Below, in pieces: positions 1 to 10,649 of a stretch of 64,000 bases of DNA. The stretch lies in the NCBI GenBank assembly GCA_942486035.1, contig CALNXK010000046.1, positions 908,501 to 972,500 of the forward strand, written 5' to 3'. How positions within the stretch are numbered: position 1 is the first letter of the stretch; each line of letters begins with the position of its first letter. The notes below the pieces were generated by a model. The model saw nothing but the letters and a program-made list of their open reading frames with translations. It did not search any database and was not told where the DNA came from. The position numbers and the translations under genes were made by a program. This stretch comes from Porites lobata (lineage: Eukaryota; Cnidaria; Anthozoa; Scleractinia; Poritidae).

Positions 1-137
1 ACCGAGCTAGCTTTGTCAAATGAAAAAGAAAGATTTGCTTCATTTTTCCAACTGGCAAAGCTAGCTTTAGAATAAATACCCATTTTTGGTCTTTTTGTTG
101 TTGTTCCTGTTTGCAATCTATAAATATTTCGTTTCAG

Positions 138-223
138 GTGATAGATGAGCCCCATGCTCCAGATATCAGAGTCACCAATGGTCTGATAGAGTTTCAGCAT
201 GTCAACTTTTCATATAACCCGGA
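138..223 (+). CDS. ABCB6: ABCB6 exon: linker and A-loop strand
   Basis: Follows acceptor ttcag and ends at a gtaagt donor, leaving two bases of a split codon. It encodes the linker from the membrane domain and the first strand of the nucleotide-binding domain (GLIEFQHVNFSYNP); the Tyr of FSY is the expected A-loop aromatic that stacks on adenine. Confidence 0.88.
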
Positions 224-3200
224 GTAAGTTTGTTTGATTGTCTCTGAATGAAACTGATTTCCAGCAAAACTTTTTTTGTCATCATCCACCCTGCATGCAC
301 TGAAAAATTACCAAACTCCTTGTACCTTATTCTCACTTAATTTCGCGAGTGTTAAATTGAAATCTAATCCTCGCGAAGATTAAAATCTTATACATATCAA
401 TAAAAGAAGTATAACATGGACAGAATAAGGACCTCCATATGATGTCTGCCAGAATGTAGTGTTACATGTAATATTTTACTGTCTCACTATTTGCGACACC
501 TATTTAGCCCTTGCTTTGTTATGTTTAGCCTGTTTTGTTTGTAATTGTCTTTGTTTGCTGTTGTTTGCAATAAAATTATTTATTACTGTTTTGAGGTCAA
601 AGATACCTTTAAAATCGCGAAATTTAATACACTCCAATTCTACTTTTCCCTAAAAATCGCGAAATTAATTCAGAATAAGGTAAATCGCCATAAAGTTTGT
701 ACATGTTGTTCGTTTTGTAGTTCAAATGTATAACATTTATTTTTGTGAAGTAACATAGTAAAGTTGACAACAGTAGCTAACCTATCGAGCGTTATTTTTT
801 CTTTTATTTGGTAACTGTTAATTGAACACCGTATTTCACAGAAAACAGATTCTAAAAGACTTGTGTTTCACTGTGTATCCTGGTCAGACTGTGGCACTAG
901 TTGGTCCTTCGGGAAGCGGAAAAAGCACCATCATCAGGTTGCTGTACAGATTCTATGATCTGGACTCTGGCGTCATTTCCATTGATGGACAAAACATAGC
1001 AAAGGTAACTCGGCAACCCTTCTTACTCCTTTTACTCGTGATATATAGAGAGCTTTAGATTTGAGGACGTGGATCACAACGAGTACGAGATTTTCTCAAT
1101 ACTAAGTATTGCGCGCGCGTGAACCAGCGTCATTTTGGCGGGAAAACAGGATAGCCGTTGTTATTCTACTAAGGATTCAGCGAGAATGTCGTAGTGGCGA
1201 GAGAAAGTTATCAAATGTAAGAAGTTTTATAAGTTTGCTATCGGAAGAGGGCTTAACCTCCTTCACTATAAATAACCGTACTAACTTTTTTGGTGAAAAA
1301 CGTAAAATGAAGCTTTCCGGGGTGTCTTTTTTTTTTTTTTAGAACACGCGCAAAAAACTTTAAGTTATAAAATCTCGTTCTCGTCCTCAAATATTAAGCT
1401 CTCTAATGTCGTACAGACGGAAACAAGTTATCAAATGTTAGAAATTTATCATTTTGCGATCGGGAGAGGGTTTAACCTTCTTCAGTAACGATAACACTGA
1501 AGACGCCCTTAGTTGTTAGCTCCGTTCAATTGCATGTTTTTAATGAATATCTTGCGTTGGACTAGGTTGCCCAGAAGTCTCTGCGCAAGACGATAGGCGT
1601 GGTTCCCCAGGACACAGTTCTGTTTAACAACGATATAAGGTAATTCATTAAAGGCGCGAAGCGAGCGAGGCTCACGCGCTCTACGCGTCTCCCGCAAGTC
1701 TCATTCTTCCTTTTCTCCCTCGCTCGAGACCTTTCGCTCGACCGCTAGTGTGTTCTTGACGTACGCAAAAATACGGACTGTTTTGCATACTAACTACGGC
1801 CCCTTTAAAGGAACGCCAATGTATTTTACACCGTCATGGAGATTCCAACATAGATTGCAGCACTGCTGTTTTTATACGTGATGCATTCTGCCTTTCATAA
1901 CCAGTCTCCTCCACTAACATTGACGGCATGTATATTATCAGAAGCGTATAACCCTGCTTCTGATATTATCCGGCTAATATTTCCACTCCATAATATTAAT
2001 GGTAGCTGTGGTTATTCATGTTAGGTATAACATCCGGTATGGCAGGATAGGTGCTGCAGATAGTGACGTGGAGGAAGCTGCCTCGGCTGCAGACATGCAT
2101 TCTAGAATTCTGACCTTCCCGAACGGTAAGAGCACGTGTTATATAGCTGGAAATGTTTTCCCAACAGCGCGCGCTCTCGTTGGTTACTTCGAGGTCACAT
2201 GACATCTAACAATGAAACTGTTTCCCGCCAAAATCACCCAGAGGGTAACAGTGCGCTGTTACCCGCGAATGTTGACCGACAACCGCCGTTACAGCGAGGT
2301 TTAATGAATTTTCAGCTCAATAACAAGTCACTTTACGGCCTCTGGAAACATTGAGATTAACTGTTTCCCTCGGGAGCAGTGTTTAATGTAATTCTGCTTT
2401 TGCTGTATTTCTCAAATTTTGAAATAACCTTGTCGTATCTCTTTCCTCTGCAGAGGACTTTTTGGGGAGCTTAAGCAACAATGACGACGACGGCTACGCA
2501 AACGTCGCTTAAAAAGTGAATTCGCGCTGCCTCAAACTTTATCGCGCTTATTCCATCTCGTGTAATTCGTCAAATGTTGCCAAGTTTTTCTGGAGTTGAA
2601 TTCTAAAGGACTGTATCAGAGTTCAAGAAAAGAAAAAGAAAGTTGTTGCCTTGTGTTCCCGTCCTCGACAAAACGTGAAATTAGGCACTTTCACGTTGTA
2701 GTCGTGCAACGACGGCTAAGAAATGTACAAAAGAGCGTCGTCGTTGCTTAAGCTCCCTTTTGTGTCGTAGGAAGGAAAAAGAAACAAGAAAGCGAGCGGC
2801 GCATGATGGAAAGGGGAAAGAGATCCCCGCGCGATTTCTATTTTTTTTTTTTTTGGCCTATTTTTGGGATACCCAGCGGGAACCTCTGCGGAGGAGCGAG
2901 GCGTCGTATGGTTGGGAAGTTGGGCGCCCGAGGGGTGTCGGAAGGCCCCTATTGTCACCAACATTGTCTGAATTTTAGGCTCTTCTAAGTAAACCTGCAC
3001 CGATATTTGCCAACTACCTTTTTAGAGGATTTATTCGAAAGCACTCATGGCGTGATGGAAATCTGTCAGCTGCTGAGATCCTCGAATGCAAAATGGTCTG
3101 CAACGATCAGCCTTACAAAGCAAGCATTGCTTAAGATAACAGCCCTGAAGTCTCAGCGGCAACCCCGCACAGAACCTGCCTGCGTTGCCTTGTCTTGTCT

Positions 3201-6200
3201 TAAGGTTAAACTTGCCTAAACAGCATTTAGTCCCATTAAATGGAAAATTCTTTAATGGCAATGACCCAGACAAGGTTTTATGAGCCCGCAAGACTGAACA
3301 ACCCACCCAAACCCTTGTTTTCACTAAAACAGCTGGACCCCAACCTGCTTGAAGTCATTGTTATCTAAGGTCTTCCCGTTAAATAATGTGAATTGAGAGC
3401 TTTAGATTCTAAGACGAGGACGACTTCGAGTACGAGATTTTCTCAATACTAAGTAGTGCTCGCGCGTGAGCCAGCATCATTTGGGCGGGAAAAAGTGGTA
3501 GCCGTCGTCATGCTACTGTCCATTAATCTGTCCATGCTACTACGAATTTTTACGAGAATGTCGTAGTGGCGAGAACAAGTAATGAAATGTTAGAAGATTT
3601 ATCACTTTGGGATCAGAGAGGGCTTAACCTTCTTCAAAAACGACAACAGTGACAACTTTTTTGGTGGACAAAAATACGATACCGGAGTTTGTATTTTTTG
3701 AGAACACGCAAAAGACTTAAAATCACATCTCCTAGTCGTAGTCGTTCTCGTGCTCGAATCTAAAGGTCTCTAAAATATGAGCGTGAGGGGAAGGAATAGG
3801 GGCGCTTATTTGGATAAGGTTGCGTATTTGAGGAAGTACGGTTATCCGTGTATGAATATTTCTTATTTCATCTCTCCTGTCCCAGGATATGAAACGGTCG
3901 TTGGTGAACGTGGTTTGAAGCTGAGTGGAGGCGAGAAGCAGCGAGTGGCAATAGCGAGAACTTTGTTGAAGAATCCGCCGCTTGTTCTCTTAGATGAGGT
4001 AATGAACGACTAAGACGACGAGATTTGACTTCAATTTTTCGCGTATTCTAAGTAGAAAGTAGACGCAGTAGGAAAACTTCACAGAAGAGTTGACACGGTC
4101 ATCTTTATTGACGGAGGTTAAGCCCTCTGCTTGTTGCAAGATGATAAGTGATAAAACTTTGAACAGTCAATAACTTATTTTTGTCACTACCAAATTTTTA
4201 GCTAAATCTGTAAAACCAAAACCATGGGGGCTGAATCGCGTTTTGCTACCTAAAGTTGTTTTGTCTCGATATTTTTGACCAACTAGTTGGATATTACTAA
4301 AATAATTATTCCTCTCGCCCTCATGGCGTCTGAGTCAATGGTCCATTCGGGCTCGAGGAACAACTGTTAAATAGTATGCACATTGATTGGTTTTGAGAAA
4401 AACCTTTTTAAAAAAGCCCAATGAACTGTTCAAAGTGACCAGTTGAGCCGGCTGGTTCTGATTTTTTATAAACAACTTTAGTCTTCAGAAATTTCAGAAA
4501 AAAGGATGAACTACCCCCGTATATAAAACCGACACTGGGTTAGACATTCAAGGAGAGATTTTTTTTCCACGTATCATAACTCTGTTTTTTCCATGCGTGT
4601 ATTAAGTGACTTATTGTTGTTCTATCGCTTTAGGCCACTTCTGCCCTGGACACGCAAACTGAGCGTAATATTCAAGCTTCACTAAACAACATGTGTATCA
4701 ACAGAACTACCATTGTCGTCGCTCACAGGTAAATAACGTAGCAGTGAAGTTTTACTTCGTTCACGCTTGATTATTGATTACAAGTCCTCAGTGCGATGAG
4801 ACCACTACTACAAATCCTATATTTTTAAACATAATGCCTCGTGTGCAAGAAAAAGTACGGGACAGGTCGGATAAAGGTTATCCGCCCTCGTGCGGGAAGT
4901 GTGTACAGGTGCATAAAAAGCACTGGCAAACACGTGCGAGCAAGCTATAGCTTTCTAATTTATTAAACTCTGACCTGCTTGACAATGTTGTGCGAGATTT
5001 TTAATCGCAAAGGGTGATGTGTGAACTCCAAGGAGCCAATTGTCGGAGAGTCATTTACAATCCTCTTTCTGTAACAATTGTAGGTTATCCACAATTATAA
5101 ACGCGGATCAGATTCTGGTCGTCCAAGATGGCGAAATAATTGAACGCGGAAGGTAATTTGATTTTGCTTGCTCTTAGAACCTGGTAAATGACTGACTTGT
5201 TGACTTTTGAGTAACTGGATGACTCGTCGACAGTCGTCTCTCACAACCTCTCCCTAGTGGCGCGCAGGGTGTGATGGAAAGAGTGAAGACGACTGGGGAC
5301 GAGTCAGGGATCCAGTGGTGATCATGGCATTGTTGTACTGATGTCATGTGACTTTGAAGAGCAAAGCCGGAGTCCATAATTTAAAGGGGCTATGCCACGA
5401 AGATATTTTTGTTTTAAGTCAATTCAGTGCTGAAATCATCACTCTGTGCCTTTACCCAAACACAAAATTTTCTTGTGGAGTTATGACGAAGGTATCAAAC
5501 AAATTTCATCAGGGAGCGCTAACCATAATAACTTGTCGGTGATTGTTACAGACATAGAATTAAAGCTTTAAAAAGTTGGCCCGACTTTTTCAAGTTTAAT
5601 CCATGTCCATCCTTGCCATCCTTTGCAAGACACGACAGGAAACAGTTTTAATGCTTAAATATAGTCTTAAATAACAAAACTGGACCATTATTTTTTGGAA
5701 TTCAAGTGATGCGAAGAACGTTTTGACTTTTTAAAAAGACAGCAAATAGCGTGATATAGGCCCTTTTGAGTCATTCCCATTTCACACTTGTTAAGTCGAG
5801 CTACTGAAAATAAAATTAGGCGATTAACTACCTTCTGTGTGTGGGTAGGGAGCTAGAGTAGCGCCGCCATGAAGGCTGTAGGAAAGAGAAAATCTTAAAA
5901 CAAAATCTTACTTTTCAACTTTGGATAACCTTTACTAGCTCTTGGCTAAAGCCTCTCTAATGAGTTGCTTATGCTTTGAGGTGTCCCTCTCCCTTGTGAT
6001 CTTGACCAATATTGAGAACTCGGTTGAAGGCATTTACCTCTCTCCTTTACTCATTTTATTTTTATCATTTTACGCTCGGTGAACTGAAAGATGGTTTACA
6101 CGGGCGGCGTTTTAGACGCGATTTCAAATCGCCCGTGAAAACTGGAGTAGGGTTCTTGAAATCGCCGTTTCTTTGAAACTGCTCGTGTTTCGATACAAGA

Positions 6201-6559
6201 TATCGGCGATTTTCTCGCGATTGTTTCACCGTATTAGCCCCTGCTGTAACCACTGCATAAAGCCGAACGGAAAATCGCCATGCAATCGCGGCGCTGAAAT
6301 TGCAAAAAAAAAATTTCTGTGTGAAGGGGCCATTAGTGAAAGTAGGGGCTCTTCTTGTGATGATTTTGCTAAGCGAAGCAAAAGACTGAGAGTAGAAAAG
6401 ACGCGGCTTCTTGATGTTTATCTTTTTAACGGCAGACACGATGAGCTGGTGTCAGACGGTGGGGTGTACGCTAACATGTGGCTGCAACAACAGAAAGCGG
6501 AAAAGAATGAGAAGGAAGGAGGCATCACAGACAGCGGGGAGGAGTCCAGAGACGAATAG
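138..6559 (+). CDS. ABCB6: ABCB6/HMT1-type half ABC transporter, 3' part (nucleotide-binding domain to stop), 8 exons
   Basis: C-terminal part of an ATM/HMT-type half transporter. Exons: 138-223, 842-1004, 1575-1639, 2025-2125, 3886-3998, 4634-4728, 5084-5152, 6436-6559. All junctions are GT-AG and the frame stays open across them. The translation holds, in order, the A-loop region (IEFQHVNFSY), Walker A (GPSGSGKST), Q-loop (VVPQD), ABC signature (LSGGEKQR), Walker B (LVLLDE), D-loop (SALD) and H-loop (VAHR), then a short acidic tail. The stretches DTVLFNNDI, NIRYGR and GGVYANMWLQQQ fit ABCB6 better than ABCB7. ABCB6-family proteins dimerise and pump substrates with ATP; mitochondrial, lysosomal and plasma-membrane sites with porphyrin or heavy-metal/thiol substrates are reported for relatives. 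The N-terminal membrane domain lies left of the window. Substrate here is inference. Confidence 0.92.
842..1004 (+). CDS. ABCB6: ABCB6 exon: Walker A
   Basis: Follows acceptor ttcacag and ends at aaag|gtaact in phase 0. It encodes QILKDLCFTVYPGQTVALV followed by the P-loop GPSGSGKST and the helix IIRLLYRFYDLDSG. This is the most conserved part of the nucleotide-binding domain in the window. Confidence 0.93.
1047..1404. mobile_element. MITE family A, copy 1, in an ABCB6 intron
   Basis: Terminal inverted repeats begin AGAGAGCTTTAGATTTGAGG on the left; the right end read on the other strand starts AGAGAGCTTAATATTTGAGG. About 358 bp, with no coding capacity. A second copy with the same interior (for example gaatgtcgtagtggcgaga) lies at 3395-3771. 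Confidence 0.75.
1405..1515. repeat. Partial third copy of MITE family A
   Basis: Directly abuts copy 1. It repeats the family interior (caaatgttagaaatttatca, gagagggtttaaccttcttc) without recognisable ends, so it is a fragment or an internal duplication. Confidence 0.5.
1575..1639 (+). CDS. ABCB6: ABCB6 exon: Q-loop
   Basis: Follows acceptor gcccag and ends at ataag|gtaatt. It encodes KSLRKTIGVVPQDTVLFNND. VVPQD carries the Q-loop glutamine that senses gamma-phosphate and couples to the membrane domain. The exon joins in frame to both neighbours. Confidence 0.92.
1795..1925. repeat. Dispersed repeat fragment, related to 33505-33600
   Basis: The string ttccaacatagattgcagca, followed by ctgctgtttttat and cataaccagtctcctc, recurs with few changes at 33508-33580 (ttccaacataaactgcagca). 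Two interspersed fragments of one family; class not determined. Confidence 0.5.
2025..2125 (+). CDS. ABCB6: ABCB6 exon: helical subdomain
   Basis: Follows acceptor atgttag and ends at aacg|gtaaga. It encodes YNIRYGRIGAADSDVEEAAS and the helical subdomain up to TFPN. NIRYGR is shared with ABCB6 proteins. Confidence 0.92.
2465..2757. mobile_element. MITE family B, full copy with GGGAGCTTAAGCAAC ends
   Basis: The left end GGGAGCTTAAGCAAC is matched by the exact inverted sequence GTTGCTTAAGCTCCC on the right, and the repeat continues imperfectly inward. About 293 bp, non-coding, in an ABCB6 intron. A diverged relative is at 57873-58160 inside the IMP gene. Confidence 0.8.
3395..3771. mobile_element. 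MITE family A, copy 2, in an ABCB6 intron
   Basis: Same ends and interior as 1047-1404, ending about 115 bp before the signature-motif exon. Left end gagagctttagattctaaga; the right end inverted reads agagacctttagattcgag. An inverted fragment of the same family appears to lie at 4013-4165 (ggttaagccctctgc). Confidence 0.75.
3886..3998 (+). CDS. ABCB6: ABCB6 exon: ABC signature and Walker B
   Basis: Follows acceptor tcccag and ends at gatgag|gtaatg in phase 0. It encodes GYETVVGERGLKLSGGEKQR and then VAIARTLLKNPPLVLLDE. The LSGGEKQR signature and the Walker B Asp with its following catalytic Glu are intact. Confidence 0.94.
4013..4165. repeat. Inverted partial copy of MITE family A
   Basis: Read on the minus strand, the interior ttatcacttatcatcttgca followed by gagggcttaacctcc resembles family A. 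It has lost its terminal repeats. It sits just downstream of the signature-motif exon. Confidence 0.4.
4634..4728 (+). CDS. ABCB6: ABCB6 exon: D-loop and H-loop
   Basis: Follows acceptor ctttag and ends at cacag|gtaaat. It encodes ATSALDTQTERNIQASLNNM and then CINRTTIVVAHR. The SALD D-loop and the H-loop histidine are present. Confidence 0.93.
5084..5152 (+). CDS. ABCB6: ABCB6 exon: end of nucleotide-binding domain
   Basis: Follows acceptor ttgtag and ends at ggaag|gtaatt. It encodes LSTIINADQILVVQDGEIIE and RGR, the standard closing strands of the domain. Confidence 0.92.
5215..5315. mobile_element. Small inverted-repeat element (CTCGTCCCCAG family)
   Basis: Left arm gactcgtcgacagtcgtctc and right arm gacgactggggacgagtc are inverted complements with two mismatches, within a roughly 100-bp unit. 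The ends resemble the better preserved element at 28633-28745. No clear target duplication is visible here. Confidence 0.6.
5383..5768. mobile_element. MITE family C (aaaggggctatg...catgg ends) in the last ABCB6 intron
   Basis: The left end aaaggggctatgccacg is matched in inverse by cgtgatataggcccttt on the right. The interior (gagttatgacgaaggtatca) is related to sequence at 19130-19400 (gagttatgaaaaagatatga). The right end also recurs inverted at 47874-47960 in the IMP gene. Confidence 0.6.
6436..6559 (+). CDS. ABCB6: ABCB6 last coding exon and stop
   Basis: Follows acceptor acggcag and ends at a TAG stop (6557-6559). It encodes HDELVSDGGVYANMWLQQQK and an acidic, charged tail ending EESRDE. 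The GVYANMW-LQQQ stretch is the ABCB6-like C-terminal helix. The tail beyond it is not conserved and is of ordinary length. Confidence 0.9.
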
Positions 6560-6768
6560 GGATTCCGAAGTTAAAATAATGATAGAGTGTATGAGAGAAT
6601 TGACGAGTTAATAACGAGCACTTCAGGAGAGCTATACTCATCGCCATCCACCTGAGTGATGCAGCAAAGCTAAATGTTAGAACTACTTTGAACAGCATTA
6701 TGAACATGACCACAGGAAAATACTGCTTAGTAGACATAGGCTAAGGGGAGTCATAGACCTAGTGTATA

Positions 6769-6955
6769 CAGTCAACTCTCGCCTTGCGGACACCTCGCTA
6801 TAACGAACACCCCAATAATACGGACAGCAGATAAATTCCGGGCAAAAATAAATTACAGACATTTGACTGAAATAAACTCCCGCTATTACGGACTCTCGCT
6901 ACAGAGGACACTAACTTAAGGTCCCTACAGTGTCTGCTATAAAGGGAGTTGACTG
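6769..6955. mobile_element. pogo/Tigger-like MITE
   Basis: Ends CAGTCAACTC and GAGTTGACTG are perfect inverted repeats, each flanked by TA (6767-6768 and 6956-6957), the target duplication of Tc1/mariner-pogo elements. The interior is repeated gctataacg/cgctattacgga sequence. 187 bp, no transposase. Confidence 0.85.
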
Positions 6956-6968
6956 TATCAGTCTAGAT

Positions 6969-7181
6969 TTAACCCTTTAAGCCCCAATATCCACAAGCAA
7001 ATTCTCCAAACTGATCTCTATACATTTCTTTAAAGAATAAGTTGAGAGAATTTGAGAAAAGATCAAAGCATTTTCTCTTTGGTGATCATTTAATTAATTC
7101 TCATAACCTAATCTCTTGACATCGTGTGGATATCGTTAGGAGAAAATTGATGTTGGTCACTGTTGGGACTCAAAGGGTTAA
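6969..7181. mobile_element. MITE with TTAACCCTTT ends
   Basis: Left end ttaaccctttaagccccaa; the right end read inverted is ttaaccctttgagtcccaac. About 213 bp immediately after the pogo-like MITE. It lies about 400 bp downstream of the ABCB6 stop and could fall in the 3' UTR or just past it. Confidence 0.7.
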
Positions 7182-7556
7182 GAGTAGCAAGGTCGGGCAG
7201 CGTTGTGGTCACTGTTGTCTCTGTTAACTTATTTAAATTTATTTAAAACTGTGTAAATTTAATGTAGTGAAGTGGTGATGTATTATCTTTGAAACTGTAA
7301 TTATTTTGATGTTCAAACGTCAATTGATATTTTGGGTAACGTTTCTGCACTGCTCCACTCATTTACAGACTCGTACCCGGTCGCTATTTAAGTGTTTTTT
7401 AGAGTGAGAGAAGATTGGGAATCAGGTTGAGGTGCGCGCGGGGTCTCATGGGAAGGGAAGAAGTAAAAATAGCTATTTTTCCTTCTTCCTTGACGCATTT
7501 ATTATACGTGCAAGTTTCTGGTCCGTTCTTAGTACCTTATTTATCTGAAAATGACC

Positions 7557-7924
7557 ATTTTCGAATCCCACCAAATACACTCTGTTCGCCCCCAAGGCCC
7601 TGTCCACACTACCACGTTGTCCTCGAAACGCATCGATCGATTCTCGTCCACACTACCGTTTTAATGCGTTTTCTACTGTCCTCACTCGAACGTCAGAAAA
7701 CGCGCCTGTGATATTTTCGGTCACCGTTTTCATTTCGATACGTTTTCTATCGTCCACACTATTACAAATGTGTGCGTTTTCGTTTTGATCACTTTCAAGA
7801 GCGTTTTCAAATTGATTCGTTTCAAACGGAAACACATTAGTACATTGTGTTCAAATTTTATACAAAACTTTGTTCGGGGGAGCGGGGTGGGGGCAAACAG
7901 AGTGTATTATGGGAATTCGAAAAT
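7557..7924. mobile_element. MITE with 37-bp terminal inverted repeats (family D)
   Basis: 7557-7594 and 7888-7924 are inverted copies with a few mismatches, sharing aatacactctgtt and gccccca. The interior carries several gtccacacta and cgttttc motifs. Related palindromic elements lie at 8382-8552 and 33745-33880. Confidence 0.75.
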
Positions 7925-7932
7925 AGAGAATA

Positions 7933-8383
7933 CGCACCGTGATTTTTAGGGAGTTATAATAACTCCAAAAATGGAGTTAAAATTTTAGGTACCGGATAAT
8001 CCCTTTGGGGGGTTACTTCAACTCATAATTTAACTCCGAATTTGGGGTCATTTTTACTCCTGAAAAAGAGTTGTTTTTACTCCCAGTCTGGAGTTAAAAT
8101 AACTCCGAAATGGGGTTATTTTTACTCCTTACATGGGTTGTTTTTACTCCTTTTGGAGTTCATTTAACTCTGAAATTGGAGTAAAAATTTTAGGTACAGG
8201 ATAACTCCTTTTTTGAAGTTATTTTAACTCCTCCTCAATATCTGGGGTCACTTTTATCCTGAAAAAGAGTTCTTTAAACTCCTTTTTGGAGTTAAAATAA
8301 CTCCCCAAAAAATAACTCCACTGTAAGGAGTTAAATTAGCCCCACTAGAGGAGTTGTTATAAGTCCTAGAAAATTACTGTGCG
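7933..8383. mobile_element. Inverted-repeat element packed with GGAGTTA/TAACTCC palindromes
   Basis: Outer ends are inverted copies: left cgcaccgtgatttttaggga, right gtcctagaaaattactgtgcg read inverted. The interior is a series of self-complementary units of the form ggagttaaaataactcc and gagttatttttactcc, more than a dozen half-sites on both strands. No coding capacity. The subterminal motif appears to have multiplied through the whole body. Confidence 0.75.
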
Positions 8384-8552
8384 CCACTTGCACATCTCCC
8401 ATAATGCACTGTATTTCCCTCCCAAAATTTTGCACAAGCATTATTTTCAATTTCTCTTGGGACGGCTGTAATGCCCAGGAGAAATGAAAAACAAAGGTTA
8501 TGCAAAATTTGAGGGGGTAAATAAGGTGCATAATGGTAGTGTGCAAGTGGCG
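8382..8552. mobile_element. Palindromic MITE (family D relative)
   Basis: Left end cgccacttgcacatctccca and right end gtagtgtgcaagtggcg are inverted complements, and the arms continue through the family core ttttgcacaagcattat and aggttatgcaaaattt. It overlaps the previous element by two bases at gcgcc. Confidence 0.7.
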
Positions 8553-8824
8553 TATAGTTTGAGACTGTGCATGCATGCTAAATGTTGGGGCTGCCTGTGC
8601 GAAACTATTACCGATATGTTGTAAATACTGTTTTGTTTGAGGCTGTATAGTTTAAAGCAGTTTTAACCGCCTTGCATTCAATTTTGCTGGCCTCATAAAG
8701 GGGCGCGACGACGGTCACGAAAACGTACCGTCGGTCGCAAATCTTTCTGTAAGGAATAAATTCAGAATGAAAACGAAAACGTCGTCACCGTGTGTTTACG
8801 TTAGTTCCGAAAGCCCGTGTCGTC

Positions 8825-9115
8825 TCAATAAATTTTGTAATTGTAATTTGTTTACCCACCAAGCACTTACGAGTTTCATGAGAACTCGTTAAAACGTGAC
8901 CGTGTGTTACCAGATCGAATTGAAATTTAGAATTGTTAGTTTTTAAGGAGAGGGGAAAACCGGAATACTCGGAGAAAAACCTCTCGGAGCAAGGGAAATA
9001 ACCAACAGCAAACTCAACCCACATATGGCATCGACGCCAGGATTTCCAACCCGCCCCACATTGGTGGGAGGCGAGTGATCTCACCGCTGCGCGGCCCTTG
9101 CTTGCCTGGATACCC
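8825..9115 (-). mobile_element. tRNA-derived SINE, minus strand
   Basis: Read on the minus strand it starts with a tRNA-like head: A-box-like gcgcagcggtgaga near 9094-9081 and a degenerate B box ggttggaaatcc near 9050-9039. A body with ttttctccgagtattccggt follows, then a tail aaattacaattacaaaattt. The order head, CCGGTTTTCC body, A-rich tail is typical of cnidarian tRNA SINEs. No intact Pol III gene is implied. Confidence 0.75.
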
Positions 9116-9357
9116 TGGGTGCAAGAGTATTTTTTTTCTTTCCTAATTTCGGATAGTTCGCAGCGTCTGGGGAGCTTTACTATTCATCCTCAGTATTTCG
9201 AGAACGGACCTCTGGAGTCAGGGTATCGCCTGGATAGAACTTGATTCTAAATACAGGTTGGTTCCATGTAATGGCCCAGGTCATCTCTAGACTTTCTAAA
9301 AGTCCTTTATTTCTTTCCTGGTTGGTTAAGCCATTTTAAAGGACTTTTCATACCTGT

Positions 9358-9775
9358 TTGGCGCGAAATTTACCGGTCGAAAATTCCACCGGTGACATCA
9401 TGACAATTGACCAATAGGACAGTGAGCGATATTTCACGCCGATCCCGACACGGCATATGTCAATCATTTTTTTCCCGCGTGAATTTATAATATGATTCAA
9501 ATCCATTCAGACGAAACAAGTCGAACACGAGACTTCGTCGTTCGCTCGACCTCATGCACTGAAACTCGCTTCGCTCACTTTTAAGAACTCGTGAGAGGTC
9601 GACTTGCAGCAGAATTTTCGACCGGCTCAAACATTTGACCGGCCACTTTGTTAACACGGAACCGTTCAACAGTTTCGCTCTGTTCACATGGAACTTTGAA
9701 CCATTAGACCTCTGAACAGAACCCTTAAACGCACGAACTTTCAACCGGTCGAAAATATGTCCTGGGGCGGCATGT
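9358..9775. repeat. Possible degenerate inverted element with CCGGTCGAAAAT motifs
   Basis: accggtcgaaaatt near 9370 and accggtcgaaaata near 9744, with further gaccggc/ttcgaccgg motifs between. The arrangement suggests a decayed element but the ends are not clear. Confidence 0.3.
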
Positions 9776-10040
9776 GAACAAATCGCGGCGTCCGTGGGGA
9801 AACGTGATAGTCATGCAGCGACCACCTTGAAATGTACCAAAAAGTATGCTGCCAATGCAGAGCTGTTTTTCTTATTCAACCCATTGCTTGGTTGACTTTC
9901 GCCGTCGTTGGTGCGGTTTAAACGATGAGTCTTTTTTTCCCGAAAGATAAGGCCTTTTACCTGGAAAAGGTAAAATACTGTAGGAAATAAATGTGTGGAC
10001 GTTAAAAACAATAAAACAGCGACAATGTACGGTGGCTCGT

Positions 10041-10345
10041 AGGGACAAAACACTCCCTAGAATCCAAAACACTTCTCAGAATCCAAAACACTTCCCAGGA
10101 TTCAAAACACTTCCCAAAAACCAAAAACAAGTCCCAGAATCCAAAAACAGTTCCCAGAATCCAAAACACGTGTTTCTGGGACGCGTTTTTGGATTCTGGG
10201 AAGTGTTTTGGATTCTGGGACGTGTTTTTGGATTCTAAGAAGTGTTTTGGATTCTGGGACGCGTTTTTGGATTCTGGGAAGTGTTTGGATTCTGGGACGT
10301 GTTTTTGGATTCTGGGAAGTGTTTTGGATTCTGGGACGTGTTTTA
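10041..10345. repeat. Inverted minisatellite (GATTCTGGGA unit, reversed at about 10170)
   Basis: From 10171 to 10345 the unit ggattctgggaagtgttttg alternates with ggattctgggacgtgttttt for about eight units. From 10041 to 10170 the same unit runs in the opposite orientation (aatccaaaacacttcccag). The whole block is therefore a large palindrome made of a tandem repeat. Repetitive open frames over it (FWILG repeats) are by-products of the repeat. Confidence 0.9.
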
Positions 10346-10649
10346 GATATTTTATATCTCGGATTTAGAATCCCTGAAAAAGACGACTAATGGAGTAGCT
10401 ACAGTGAAAATTTGTGCGTAGAAAACAATCTGCACGCGGCGAGTAACGACAGAAACTAACTTGACTGTGGCCGCTTTTTTGTGAAATAGCCACCGTAATT
10501 TACCGCGGGAGATTCCTTTTCCCGCGGTACATGAAAACCCGACAAAGACCCCATATACTGAAAGAGTCGCGAAACGATTATCTGGGCATGACCGTCTTTT
10601 ATTGATTCGCTCCTTTCTAAGAGTGGCTATTCATTCAATCTCGACCCCA

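Noticed and set aside
8785..9084. 99-codon minus-strand frame
   Set aside because: Lies wholly inside the tRNA-derived SINE.
9993..10390. Open frames with repeated FWILG and LDSG-type peptides
   Set aside because: They are translations of the inverted minisatellite; the peptide period follows the DNA unit and there is no start context, domain or splice structure.
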